Assembly: GCF_019431045.1 (NCBI RefSeq)
Contig: NZ_JAHXPT010000009.1
Coordinates: 124,001 to 188,000 of the forward strand
Direction: 5' to 3'
Source: Clostridium weizhouense
Lineage (GTDB): Bacteria; Bacillota; Clostridia; Clostridiales; Clostridiaceae
Length of the DNA stretch: 64,000 nucleotides
Position numbers and translations under genes: made by a program. Under the pieces are notes generated by a model, which saw only the letters and a list, made by a program, of their open reading frames with translations, was not told the DNA's origin and did not search any database. Below are positions 8,232 through 15,976 of the stretch, in pieces (the first letter of the stretch is position 1; each line of letters begins with the position of its first letter).

Positions 8232-9215
8232 GTGGTAAAGGTATCTATAATTACTCCTGTTTATAATGTGGAGGCTTGTATTGAAAAATGTATAAGATCA
8301 ATAATGAGCCAAACATGTAAAGACTTTGAATTTTTACTTATAGATGATGGGTCTAAGGATAGAAGTATTGATATAGCTAAAAGTTTACTTAAGGATTCTG
8401 ATGTAAACTATAGAATCATAACTCAAAAAAATTCAGGGGTTAGCACTGCAAGGAACAAAGGAATACTAGAAGCACGTGGTGAATATATTACGTTTTTAGA
8501 TTCAGATGATTACATTGATTCTAAGTTTGTTGAACTTATGTATGATAAAGCTAAAACAACGAATTGTGATATAGTTTTTTGTGATTATAGTGAAGTTGAT
8601 GCTAATGGAAATACTTTGGTTAAGAATAGAACAAAGTATTTAAATGATTTTATAAGCGGAAAAGAAGCAGCTTTAAGGCAATTAAGTGATGATATAACTA
8701 TAGGAATGAGAAGTGCTATATATAAAATGTCAGTTATAAAAGATAACAATCTTTTGTTTGATAGTAATAGAAAATATGGAGAAGATATGGTTCTTATAGT
8801 AAAAGCTTTAATTCATGCTAATAAAGTAATAAGTGTAAATGAAGTTTTGGCATTTTATGTAATTTGGGAGAATTCAATAACTCAAAATGTTTCATTAAAG
8901 CATCTGGATTGCTATAATTCATATGTGGATTTATTAGAATATGTAAAAGGAATGGGGGATTTAAAGAAAATAGAAAAATTCTTAATAGAATATAAAATTC
9001 CTTACTCTATAGCACATATTTTTTCTGTCTTCTCTAGGGATAAAAACTTTCATCAAAATCTTTTTGAATTTTTAGCTAGAGATAATGTAAAAAGAGATTT
9101 AAGAAAATATAAACTTCAAAGATTGGATAAAAGTAATATTAGATATTTTATTCAATGTAAGGCTATGAGTTATTTTCCTAAAACATTCTCAAGGCTAATT
9201 AATAAGGTGAAATAA
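8232..9215 (+). CDS. glycosyltransferase family 2 (paralogue of the 6109 gene)
   Basis: A GT-A glycosyltransferase for the same polysaccharide. The GTG at 8232 with GGGAGAG at 8219-8225 gives 327 residues, identical in length to the paralogue at 6109-7092; the longer frame from 8169 adds 21 residues with no counterpart. Motifs: IITPVYN (6-12), DDGSKDRS, NSGVSTARNKG and FLDSDDYID. The shared C-terminal pattern (SNRKYGEDMVLIVKAL against NRKFAEDISFMIKSYA) shows an old tandem duplication around licD. Donor and acceptor unknown. Confidence 0.9.
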   Translation: MVKVSIITPVYNVEACIEKCIRSIMSQTCKDFEFLLIDDGSKDRSIDIAKSLLKDSDVNYRIITQKNSGVSTARNKGILEARGEYITFLDSDDYIDSKFVELMYDKAKTTNCDIVFCDYSEVDANGNTLVKNRTKYLNDFISGKEAALRQLSDDITIGMRSAIYKMSVIKDNNLLFDSNRKYGEDMVLIVKALIHANKVISVNEVLAFYVIWENSITQNVSLKHLDCYNSYVDLLEYVKGMGDLKKIEKFLIEYKIPYSIAHIFSVFSRDKNFHQNLFEFLARDNVKRDLRKYKLQRLDKSNIRYFIQCKAMSYFPKTFSRLINKVK

Positions 9216-9217
9216 CT

Positions 9218-9340
9218 TTTAAATTGATAATATAGGATGAAATAACGTTGTGATTTCTAAATATATATTTTTTAAGAAAGCCAGTGGCTTTCAACCACAA
9301 TTGTCCATTGTCAACTGTCAATTGTTGATAAAAGGTGGCT
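9218..9340. repeat. intergenic repeat family C, copy 2
   Basis: Matches 4279-4402: GGATGAAATAAC, ATTTCTAAATATATATTTTTT, the hairpin AAAGCC-AGT-GGCTTT, and CCATTGTCAACTGTCAATTG. Both complete copies sit in the gap right before a membrane-protein gene and are followed by a GGTGG run. Confidence 0.75.
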
Positions 9341-9423
9341 TAGCTGCTTTATTATGTATATTAAATAAATGAATAACTTGCTTAAGTTTTAGCAAGAATC
9401 TCTTGAATGGGAGGGAGATTACA

Positions 9424-11286
9424 TTGAAGAATTGGAAAACATTAATTATTATGATAATAGATATATTTATGGTAAATATGGCATACCTTTTTGCTATAAA
9501 TATAACTCATGAAGGAAGTTTTACAGAGATTGCAGGAATATATTCTCAAGATGTTATAGTTTTAACTATAATTTACTTAGTATGTTTTTATCTATTTAAA
9601 ATGTACGAGAGTTTATGGCATTTAACTGGAACAGATGAATTCTTACTAGGGGTTGGAGGAAGTATTTTAGCAGGAATATTAGTTATAGGATATACAAGAA
9701 CATTAGGATCAACAATACCACTAAATATTTCAGTTGTTGGTATACTTTTGACTATTTTCTTTGTACTAGGATATAGAATCCTTTATAGGGTTTATAGAAG
9801 AACACTTTTATACATACCATTTAAGTATTCATCAGATCAAAGAAGAGTAATGATAGTAGGTGCAGGTTCGGCTGGTACTATGATTATTAATGAAATGATG
9901 GCAAGAAGAGAACTAAAATATAATCCTATAGTGCTTATAGATGATGATAAAAATAAGCTAGGTAGAAGAATATCAGGGGTTAAGGTAGAAGGAAATAGAT
10001 ATGATATACCTTATATAGCCGGTGAGCAAGAAATTGATTTAATATTAATTGCAATACCATCACTTGATGCAAAAAACAAGGCTGAGATCATAGATCTTTG
10101 TAAAAATACTAATTGCAAACTACAAATAGTACCTGGAATGTATGAAATTCTAAGTGGGGATGCCACAGTTAGTAGAATTAAAGATGTAGATTTGGAAGAT
10201 TTACTAGGAAGAGATCCTATACAGTTAGATAATAAGGGGATTTCAGATTATATACAAGATAAAGTTATTCTGGTTACTGGTGGTGGAGGATCTATAGGGT
10301 CTGAACTATGTAGACAGATAGCAAATTATAATCCTAAAAAGCTTATTATTTTTGATATTTATGAAAATAATGTATATGATATTCAAAATGAATTAAAAGA
10401 AGAATATCCAGACTTATCATTAAAGGTATTGATTGGATCAGTTAGAGATAAAAGCAGAATCCGTGAGGTGTTTAAAAAACATAAAATTAACGTTGTATTC
10501 CATGCAGCGGCTCATAAACATGTACCTTTAATGGAAGATAGTCCTAAAGAAGCAGTGAAGAATAATGTATTTGGAACATTAAATGTTGCAACAGAAGCAA
10601 GTTTAGCTAATATTGATAGATTTGTATTAATATCTACAGATAAAGCAGTTAATCCAACTAACATAATGGGAGCAACAAAGAGACTTTGTGAAATGATTAT
10701 TCAAGCTATGGATAAACAATCAAAAACAGAATTTGTTGCAGTTAGATTTGGTAATGTACTTGGAAGTAATGGATCAGTTATTCCTTTATTTAAGAGACAG
10801 ATTGCTCACGGTGGACCCGTTACACTTACTCACAAGAAAATAGTTAGATACTTTATGTTAATTCCAGAAGCAGCCCAATTAGTGCTTCAAGCAGGAGCAT
10901 TTGCTAAAGGGGGAGAAATTTTTGTTTTAGATATGGGCAAGCCAGTTAAGATTTATGATTTAGCTTGTGATTTAATTAAATTATCTGGTTTTGAACCTAA
11001 TAGAGATATAAAAATTGTAGTTACAGGACTTAGACCAGGAGAAAAATTATATGAAGAACTTTTAATGAGTGAAGAAGGTCTTAAGGATACTCAACATAAA
11101 AAGATATATATAGGCAAACCTACATTTGAAAGTATGGAAACTTTAAAACAAAAACTTGACCAATTAGAAAATCTATTAGAATTAGATGATATTGCAGAAA
11201 TAAAATATCAAATGCAAAGAATAGTACCAACATATCATTGTAAAAATGAAGATGAAATTGCAGCGGATAATGCAGATCAAGAATAG
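9424..11286 (+). CDS. membrane-bound nucleoside-diphosphate-sugar 4,6-dehydratase/epimerase (CapD/WbpM/PglF type)
   Basis: Converts UDP-GlcNAc (probably) to a 4-keto-6-deoxy sugar, the first step to bacillosamine/QuiNAc/FucNAc-type residues. The TTG at 9424 follows GGGAGGGAG at 9409-9417; 620 residues, the usual family length. Order: four N-terminal membrane helices (about 5-130), an NAD(P)-like domain starting VMIVGAGSAGT, then a short-chain dehydrogenase domain with VTGGGGSIGSELCRQI, FHAAAHKHVPLMEDSP and STDKAVNPTNIMGATKR. As in WbpM relatives, the canonical catalytic Tyr is replaced by Met ahead of the active Lys. It is the core sugar-modifying enzyme of the locus; the WecB and Gfo/Idh genes could act on related UDP-sugars. 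Confidence 0.88.
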   Translation: MKNWKTLIIMIIDIFMVNMAYLFAINITHEGSFTEIAGIYSQDVIVLTIIYLVCFYLFKMYESLWHLTGTDEFLLGVGGSILAGILVIGYTRTLGSTIPLNISVVGILLTIFFVLGYRILYRVYRRTLLYIPFKYSSDQRRVMIVGAGSAGTMIINEMMARRELKYNPIVLIDDDKNKLGRRISGVKVEGNRYDIPYIAGEQEIDLILIAIPSLDAKNKAEIIDLCKNTNCKLQIVPGMYEILSGDATVSRIKDVDLEDLLGRDPIQLDNKGISDYIQDKVILVTGGGGSIGSELCRQIANYNPKKLIIFDIYENNVYDIQNELKEEYPDLSLKVLIGSVRDKSRIREVFKKHKINVVFHAAAHKHVPLMEDSPKEAVKNNVFGTLNVATEASLANIDRFVLISTDKAVNPTNIMGATKRLCEMIIQAMDKQSKTEFVAVRFGNVLGSNGSVIPLFKRQIAHGGPVTLTHKKIVRYFMLIPEAAQLVLQAGAFAKGGEIFVLDMGKPVKIYDLACDLIKLSGFEPNRDIKIVVTGLRPGEKLYEELLMSEEGLKDTQHKKIYIGKPTFESMETLKQKLDQLENLLELDDIAEIKYQMQRIVPTYHCKNEDEIAADNADQE

Positions 11287-11303
11287 TCTTTAGAGGATAG
11301 CAT

Positions 11304-11346
11304 AGAAAGGGTGGTGAGCTCTGGTTAGATAAAGTATCTAACCAGA
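11304..11346 (+). promoter_or_regulatory. Shine-Dalgarno plus 12-bp hairpin before the polymerase gene
   Basis: AGAAAGGGTGGTG (11304-11316) is the only ribosome site ahead of the ATG at 11352, yet it is about 35 bases away. Between them is a perfect hairpin, TCTGGTTAGATA (11320-11331), loop AAG, TATCTAACCAGA (11335-11346). Folded, it brings the site to about 8-10 bases from the AUG. No T-tract follows, so it is not a standard terminator. Confidence 0.6.
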
Positions 11347-11351
11347 CCTAT

Positions 11352-12845
11352 ATGGAGAATCAGAATAAAACAAGGAATATATTCTTAGCAATATTATTTA
11401 TAGTTGCTATAGGATTAGGAGTATTAACTAACAGTTATTTAATTACAGGGATGTATATATTAACGATTTTAGCAGCTGTATACATTATTAAGGATAAGGA
11501 CATTTATAATTTATTATATGCTACACTATTAGTTTCCTTATTTTATGATTACACGTTACATGTTCCTAAAATAGAAAGCATATACTTTTTTCACATAGTT
11601 TTAGGAATATTTACTTTATTATCACTATATAAAGTTTTTAAAGATAGAGATATATTGGCTAAATTAGATAAAAAGATATTAATATTCTTTATAATTTGGT
11701 TTATATATATGTGCATGAGTGTTGCATGGGCATTAAGTAAGGGCCTAGCTATAAAATATATAGCTATATATATTATGATGTTTGCATTTATTGTAGATAT
11801 GATGATATATAACATTAATAAAGAAAGACTTAAAGAGACTATTAAGTTATTATTACTTTTGATTTCAATTGTAGTAGTTGTTGGCGCTGTAGAAGTATTA
11901 TTAGGACAACAACTTCCAGTAAAACATTATTATGATACTTTTAAATTATCAAATTTGCATCTTAGTATAATAAGGGCAAGGCCCATAGTATTCTCATTTA
12001 ACACTAATAATTTAGCAGCATTACTTGCTATTTTATCACCTATATGTTTTTATGCTATATATAAATTTCAAAATACATTATTAAAGATTATCTTTACTAT
12101 AGTTACATGTATAGCATTTTCATTAATAATGATTATAACTTCAAGGACAGGATATGTATCTATGTTATTTGGATTTGTAGTATATTGCATATATTCAATA
12201 TTCAATATAAAAAATATAAAATTAAAGGGTGTTATATTTCCAATAATAATAGCAATTAGTTTTATTTTCTTATATAAATATAGTTTTATGTTTATGAATA
12301 TAAGACCAATACAAGATGAGGTAAATGGAAAAACAGAAGTAGGAAATATATTAGCAGGAAAGATGCATTCATTAGAATCAAAAGAGTTTGAAGAAGGCGG
12401 AGAAGGATCAGAAAATGTTAGATGGACTATAATAAATGATGTTATAAATGGAGTTATAAAAGAAAAAAAATATTTCGGATATGGTGTTGGTAATGTAGAG
12501 GAATATATTAGACAACAAGGAAATACAAATAAGGTATATAGTCCACACTGCTATGCGATAGAGATACTTGGAGATTTTGGAGTAATAGGGATATTATTAT
12601 ATGGGGTTTACTATTTATATTTATTAATTGGAAATCTTGTAATAGGAATAAGGAAAAAGAAAATAATGTGTTTTGCAACAGTATCTGGTCTTATAGCGTT
12701 TGCTCCAGCAAGCTTTGGACCAAGTTCTATAACATACGTATTATCATATTGGGTACTTATGGGATTTGCAATTTCATGTATTCAAGTTTATAAATCAGAA
12801 GAGACTGATTCATTACCAGAAAAAATAAAAGAATTTCATTTTTAG
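11352..12845 (+). CDS. O-antigen ligase/polymerase-like membrane protein (Wzy/WaaL)
   Basis: A 497-residue protein with about ten to twelve hydrophobic helices. It has one large hydrophilic outer loop late in the chain (about residues 310-400, with FGYGVGNVEEYIRQQG and SPHCYAIEILGDFGVIG), the layout of the O-antigen ligase/Wzy polymerase superfamily, where the loop (here ending in the H-x-x-x-[IL]-x-x-x-G-D-x-G pattern) carries the active residues. It probably polymerises or ligates the repeat unit outside the membrane. The ATG has no ribosome site close by; see the hairpin feature at 11304-11346. A strong terminator follows. No Wzx flippase or Wzz chain-length regulator is present in this window. 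Confidence 0.8.
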   Translation: MENQNKTRNIFLAILFIVAIGLGVLTNSYLITGMYILTILAAVYIIKDKDIYNLLYATLLVSLFYDYTLHVPKIESIYFFHIVLGIFTLLSLYKVFKDRDILAKLDKKILIFFIIWFIYMCMSVAWALSKGLAIKYIAIYIMMFAFIVDMMIYNINKERLKETIKLLLLLISIVVVVGAVEVLLGQQLPVKHYYDTFKLSNLHLSIIRARPIVFSFNTNNLAALLAILSPICFYAIYKFQNTLLKIIFTIVTCIAFSLIMIITSRTGYVSMLFGFVVYCIYSIFNIKNIKLKGVIFPIIIAISFIFLYKYSFMFMNIRPIQDEVNGKTEVGNILAGKMHSLESKEFEEGGEGSENVRWTIINDVINGVIKEKKYFGYGVGNVEEYIRQQGNTNKVYSPHCYAIEILGDFGVIGILLYGVYYLYLLIGNLVIGIRKKKIMCFATVSGLIAFAPASFGPSSITYVLSYWVLMGFAISCIQVYKSEETDSLPEKIKEFHF

Positions 12846-12878
12846 AATATACTATAATATCAACATTTACTTAAAGCT

Positions 12879-12919
12879 AAAGACTATCTCATAAATATGT
12901 TACTGAGATAGTCTTTTTT
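12879..12919. terminator. bidirectional terminator between polymerase and wecB genes
   Basis: AAAGACTATCTCA (12879-12891) pairs with TGAGATAGTCTTT (12904-12916). T-runs follow on the + side (TTTTTTA) and, less strongly, on the other side. It serves two convergent genes. Confidence 0.88.
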
Positions 12920-12939
12920 AGTTTAAGGTTATGTGTTAA

Positions 12940-14004
12940 TTAACCTATATATTTTTGAATTATATTTGTAATTATTTCTGAAGTATTTCCTTCACCAAAG
13001 GCTGAAGGAGGATTACCAGTTGGGTTAAAGTTTGCGATTGCATCTAAAATTTTATTTGAATCACTTCCAACGATTGTATTCCAACCATTATTAACAGTTT
13101 CAACCCATTCAGTTTCATCACGCATAGTTATACATGGTTTCTTTAAGAAATAAGCTTCTTTTTGAACTCCACCACTATCAGTTAAGATTTTCTTTGAATT
13201 ATTTTCTAAAGAAATCATTTCTAAATATCCAACTGGATCAATTATAGTTACATTTTGTCCAATAGGTAAATTATATTCTTGAATAAACTTCTTAGTTCTT
13301 GGATGAAGTGGAAGTATTATTTTTTCATTGCAATTACTTAATGCACCAATTATTGAAGTTAATCTTTCGATGCTATTAGTATTTTCAGCACGATGAATAG
13401 TTGAAAGTATATAGCTTTCTGGAGCTAAGTCTAACTTTTCAACTATGTTTGACATTTTTTTAGCTCTTTCTTTGAAAAGATTTATAGCATCATACATAAC
13501 ATCACCAGTATTATACACACCTTTTGTTATGTTTTCAGCTTTTAAATTATTTTCAGCTGTTAAAGTAGGAACAAAAAGTAAATCAGAGATATGATCTGTT
13601 AATATTCTATTTTGTTCTTCAGGCATAGCCTTATTAAAACTTCTAAGACCTGCTTCAACATGAGACACTGGTATTAATAATTTACTAGCACATAAAGCTC
13701 CAGCAAGTGTTGAGTTAGTATCACCATATACTAAAACCATATCAGGTTTTTCTTTAAGATATATTTCTTCAAGAGCAATCATCATACTACCAGTTTGATG
13801 ACCGTGATTAGATGATCCTATACTTAAATTATAATCTGGTTTTGGAATTCCAAGCTCCTCAAAAAATATATCAGACATATTATTGTCATAATGTTGACCA
13901 GTATGTACTAATATTTCAGTATTATTATTTTTTCTGATTTTATTCGAAACTGTTGCCGCTTTAATAAATTGAGGTCTGGCACCTATAACAGTTAAAACTT
14001 TCAT
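12940..14004 (-). CDS. wecB: UDP-N-acetylglucosamine 2-epimerase (non-hydrolysing)
   Basis: Interconverts UDP-GlcNAc and UDP-ManNAc for teichoic-acid linkage units or capsular sugars. Length 354 residues with the family motifs in order: IGARPQFIKA (N-terminus), HTGQHYDNNM, VYGDTNSTLAGA, HVEAGLRSFNKAMPEEQNR (catalytic Asp/Glu/His region), IHRAENT, and SGGVQKEAYFLKKP near the C-terminus. The start has AGGAGGTAATACTTTT ahead of the ATG. It is read opposite to the rest of the polysaccharide locus, so it has its own promoter; a family-B repeat (14080-14142) lies just upstream of it. Confidence 0.93.
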   Translation of the reverse strand: MKVLTVIGARPQFIKAATVSNKIRKNNNTEILVHTGQHYDNNMSDIFFEELGIPKPDYNLSIGSSNHGHQTGSMMIALEEIYLKEKPDMVLVYGDTNSTLAGALCASKLLIPVSHVEAGLRSFNKAMPEEQNRILTDHISDLLFVPTLTAENNLKAENITKGVYNTGDVMYDAINLFKERAKKMSNIVEKLDLAPESYILSTIHRAENTNSIERLTSIIGALSNCNEKIILPLHPRTKKFIQEYNLPIGQNVTIIDPVGYLEMISLENNSKKILTDSGGVQKEAYFLKKPCITMRDETEWVETVNNGWNTIVGSDSNKILDAIANFNPTGNPPSAFGEGNTSEIITNIIQKYIG

Positions 14005-14079
14005 AAAAGTATTACCTCCTTAAATTTCATGTAATTTATTTCTAAAATATATATCTACAATAAATATCACTTAGTAAAG

Positions 14080-14142
14080 TTAGGCATATAAAAGAAAATA
14101 ACAAGTTCAAAATCCTATGATTATTTTTTTGAATGTGCCTTA
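14080..14142 (-). repeat. MITE-like repeat family B, inverted copy
   Basis: Ends TTAGGCATAT (14080-14089) and GTGCCTTA (14135-14142) are inverted. Read on the minus strand it gives TTTTGAACTTGTTATTTTC and ATATGCCTAA, as in the copies at 18258, 19554, 38409 and elsewhere. Confidence 0.7.
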
Positions 14143-14290
14143 GCTAAAATAGTGTCTATAGTTTAGATATGACTATTTTATCACATAAGAACCGTAAATG
14201 AAATAATTTAACAGAACATTAAAAAGCAAATACTATCAGCTTTTTAATAATATAAATTTTTATTTGAAATATATCTAAAGAAAAAAACTA

Positions 14291-14328
14291 TTGACTTTAA
14301 TTTCAGTTGCAACTAAAATAGTTACAAC
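14291..14328 (+). promoter_or_regulatory. rrf2 promoter with overlapping Rrf2-type operator
   Basis: -35 TTGACT (14291-14296), 17-bp spacer, -10 TAAAAT (14314-14319). The -10 lies in the centre of the palindrome GTTGCAACT-AAAAT-AGTTACAAC (14306-14328), and the same sequence recurs twice around the next gene. A protein bound here would block polymerase, so negative autoregulation is likely. Confidence 0.75.
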
Positions 14329-14341
14329 GGGAGTGATAAAA

Positions 14342-14773
14342 ATGAAAATAAGCAGTAGATTTTCTGTAGCAGTTCATATTTTATCTATATTATCTATGGA
14401 AGATAAAAATTTATGTACTTCTGAATGGATAGCGGGTAGTGTAAATACTAATCCAGTTGTTATAAGAAGAGTTATTGGAATGCTAAAGAAAGCAGGGTTA
14501 GTTAATGTTATTGCAGGGGCTGGTGGAGCCTATTTATTAAAAGAATTAGATGAGATAACATTACTAGATGTATATAGGGCTGTGAATGTTGTGCAAGAAG
14601 GAGAATTATTTCAATTTCATGAATCACCGAATATAAATTGTCCTATTGGTGCAAATATTCAGTCAGTACTAGAATGTATTTTATTAAGTGCTCAAGAAGC
14701 TATGGAACAAGTATTAGAAAATGTAACAATGGAATATGTGGTTACTGGTATAAGAAAAAAAATTGAGAAATAA
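14342..14773 (+). CDS. Rrf2 family transcriptional regulator
   Basis: DNA-binding protein of 143 residues with the Rrf2 winged helix (SSRFSVAVHILSILS; TSEWIAGSVNTNPVVIRRVIGMLKKAGLV; wing GAGGAYLLKELDEITLLDVYRAV). It resembles the YwnA-like branch: only one Cys in the C-terminal effector segment region (INCPIG) plus LECILL, not the three-Cys iron-sulfur cluster set of IscR/NsrR. The start is the ATG at 14342 with GGGAGTGA at 14328-14335; an upstream TTG at 14291 is really the -35 box. Palindromes flank the gene, and the downstream DsbA-like gene carries the same operator, so this regulator probably controls itself and that gene in response to a thiol or electrophile signal (the signal is inferred). 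Confidence 0.88.
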   Translation: MKISSRFSVAVHILSILSMEDKNLCTSEWIAGSVNTNPVVIRRVIGMLKKAGLVNVIAGAGGAYLLKELDEITLLDVYRAVNVVQEGELFQFHESPNINCPIGANIQSVLECILLSAQEAMEQVLENVTMEYVVTGIRKKIEK

Positions 14774-14792
14774 ATCAATTTTTTTTATACTA

Positions 14793-14815
14793 GTTGTAAC
14801 TTATAAAGTTACAAC
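14793..14815. promoter_or_regulatory. second Rrf2-type operator
   Basis: Perfect palindrome GTTGTAACT-TATAA-AGTTACAAC, extended to 27 bp if the flanking TA/TA pairs are counted (14791-14817). It lies between rrf2 and the DsbA-like gene, 107 bases before the latter's start. A T-run precedes it rather than follows it, so it is an operator rather than a terminator. Confidence 0.7.
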
Positions 14816-14877
14816 TATCCGTAGATTGATAAATTTGTGGTACATAAGTCTAATATCATAGGTAAAAATTTAGAATT

Positions 14878-14900
14878 GTTGTAACTGATATAGTTACAAA
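14878..14900. promoter_or_regulatory. third Rrf2-type operator, at the DsbA-like gene
   Basis: GTTGTAACT-GATAT-AGTTACAAA, one base off a perfect palindrome, ending 21 bases before the ATG at 14922. It overlaps the likely promoter or start of transcription of the oxidoreductase gene. Confidence 0.7.
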
Positions 14901-14921
14901 TGAAAGTAGGAGGAGATTAAA

Positions 14922-15518
14922 ATGTCATTAAATATTAAAGTATATTTTGATTTTGTTTGTCCATTTTGTTTTTTAGCAGAGGAAACTTTAAGTCAAGTAA
15001 TAAAAGGAAAGGATATAAATATTCAGTGGATGCCGTTTGAATTAAGACCAGAACCATCAGAGAGAATTGATCCATGGAATGATCCATTAAAATTAAATTC
15101 ATGGAATAATTTTATAAAACCAATGGCAGATAAATTAGGAATAAATATGAAGTTACCCAAATTATCGCCTCATCCATATACTAATTTAGCTTTTCAAGGT
15201 TATCATTATGCAAATGAACTTGGAAAAGGTGATGAATACATTAGAAAAGTTTTTAAAGGATTCTTTGAAGATGAATTAGATATTGGTAAGGCTGAAGTAT
15301 TATCAAATTTGGCTGAACAAGTCGGTATAAATAAAGAAGAATTTATAGAAGTTTTAAATGCAAAGAAATATAAAGGTAAACAAGAAGAAGCATTAAAGCA
15401 AGCTTACGAGAAAGCAGATATTACAGCGGTACCTACAATTATGATAGGTAAGGAAATAATACAAGGGAACACTTCAAAAGAAAACTTAAAAAAAATAATA
15501 GATAAACAACTAATTTAA
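14922..15518 (+). CDS. DsbA family thiol oxidoreductase (FrnE/HCCA-isomerase-like)
   Basis: Cytoplasmic thioredoxin-fold protein of 198 residues (no signal peptide) with the active-site motif VCPFCFLAEETL at residues 11-22 and the cis-Pro loop ADITAVPTIMIGKEII near residue 168. The helical insert (about 60-150) matches the DsbA-FrnE subfamily, which handles disulfides or oxidised thiols during oxidative or thiol stress. The ribosome site is GTAGGAGGAGATTA. The upstream Rrf2 palindromes indicate control by the neighbouring regulator. The client is unknown; an isomerase role is possible but less likely. Confidence 0.83.
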   Translation: MSLNIKVYFDFVCPFCFLAEETLSQVIKGKDINIQWMPFELRPEPSERIDPWNDPLKLNSWNNFIKPMADKLGINMKLPKLSPHPYTNLAFQGYHYANELGKGDEYIRKVFKGFFEDELDIGKAEVLSNLAEQVGINKEEFIEVLNAKKYKGKQEEALKQAYEKADITAVPTIMIGKEIIQGNTSKENLKKIIDKQLI

Positions 15519-15750
15519 AAATAGTAAAATTATAGCTATATTTAAGTAAAATTTAATCATAAAGTTTATGTTAAGTTATACTTATACTTAAATATCAACT
15601 TATTAAAAAATAGTTAAACTTATAAATTAAATATTAAGTAAAAAAGTAATATTAGAATATACTTAATGTAACGAAAAAAGAGTATATAAGTGTAATAAAT
15701 ACAAAAAAATCAATTTATATTTATAATATGTAAAAATACCATTTAATTCT
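15519..15750. other. AT-rich gap before a chemoreceptor leader
   Basis: No ORF with a ribosome site and no clear terminator were found; the stretch is very A+T-rich with several TTAAGT/ACTTAA-like repeats. Confidence 0.4.
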
Positions 15751-15776
15751 TAAGATTATATTATATATTCCGATAA
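15751..15776 (+). promoter_or_regulatory. sigma-D (flagellar/chemotaxis)-like promoter
   Basis: TAAG (15751-15754), 15 bases, CCGATAA (15770-15776) fits the sigma-28/SigD pattern TAAA-N15-GCCGATAA with two changes. It stands before a chemoreceptor gene, a normal member of that regulon. A TATAAT at 15781-15786 could serve sigma-A instead. Confidence 0.45.
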
Positions 15777-15791
15777 TTTATATAATAGAAT

Positions 15792-15850
15792 ACTTAGTTT
15801 AAAAATGGATTTACTAAGTGTTGTTGTCCAAGAGTGTGCAACCGTTAAGT
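15792..15850 (+). ncRNA. candidate c-di-GMP-II riboswitch
   Basis: Between closing pairs ACTTAG (15792-15797) and TTAAGT (15845-15850) lie AAAATGGATTTA and GTGTGCAACCG. These resemble the conserved AATGGGTTTAAA and GTGCAACCG blocks of the class-II cyclic-di-GMP aptamer, which is common in clostridia upstream of motility genes. GUUGU can pair with GCAAC inside. It is followed 127 bases later by a chemoreceptor gene. The match is partial, and a competing ACTTAGT/ACTAAGT hairpin exists. Confidence 0.45.
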
Positions 15851-15976
15851 TTACATATAGAAAAATTTACAGCATTAAATATAGAATTTAGATATACATT
15901 TTTGATTTTAACTTATAGAAACAGATTAGTTACGGATGCCAGCTATGGGAAAAAATAAGTTATGGGAGTGATAGAA

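Noticed and set aside
14291..14341. upstream TTG start for the Rrf2 gene
   Set aside because: The TTG is the -35 box of its own promoter, and the operator would be coding; 14342 has a proper ribosome site.
14791..14817. terminator after rrf2
   Set aside because: The T-run precedes the palindrome, and the same palindrome recurs as an operator, so it is a binding site.
15900..15960. class-I c-di-GMP (GEMM) riboswitch
   Set aside because: TGCCAGCTATGGG has only superficial likeness; the GCAAACC and GGGACGCAAAGCC blocks are missing.
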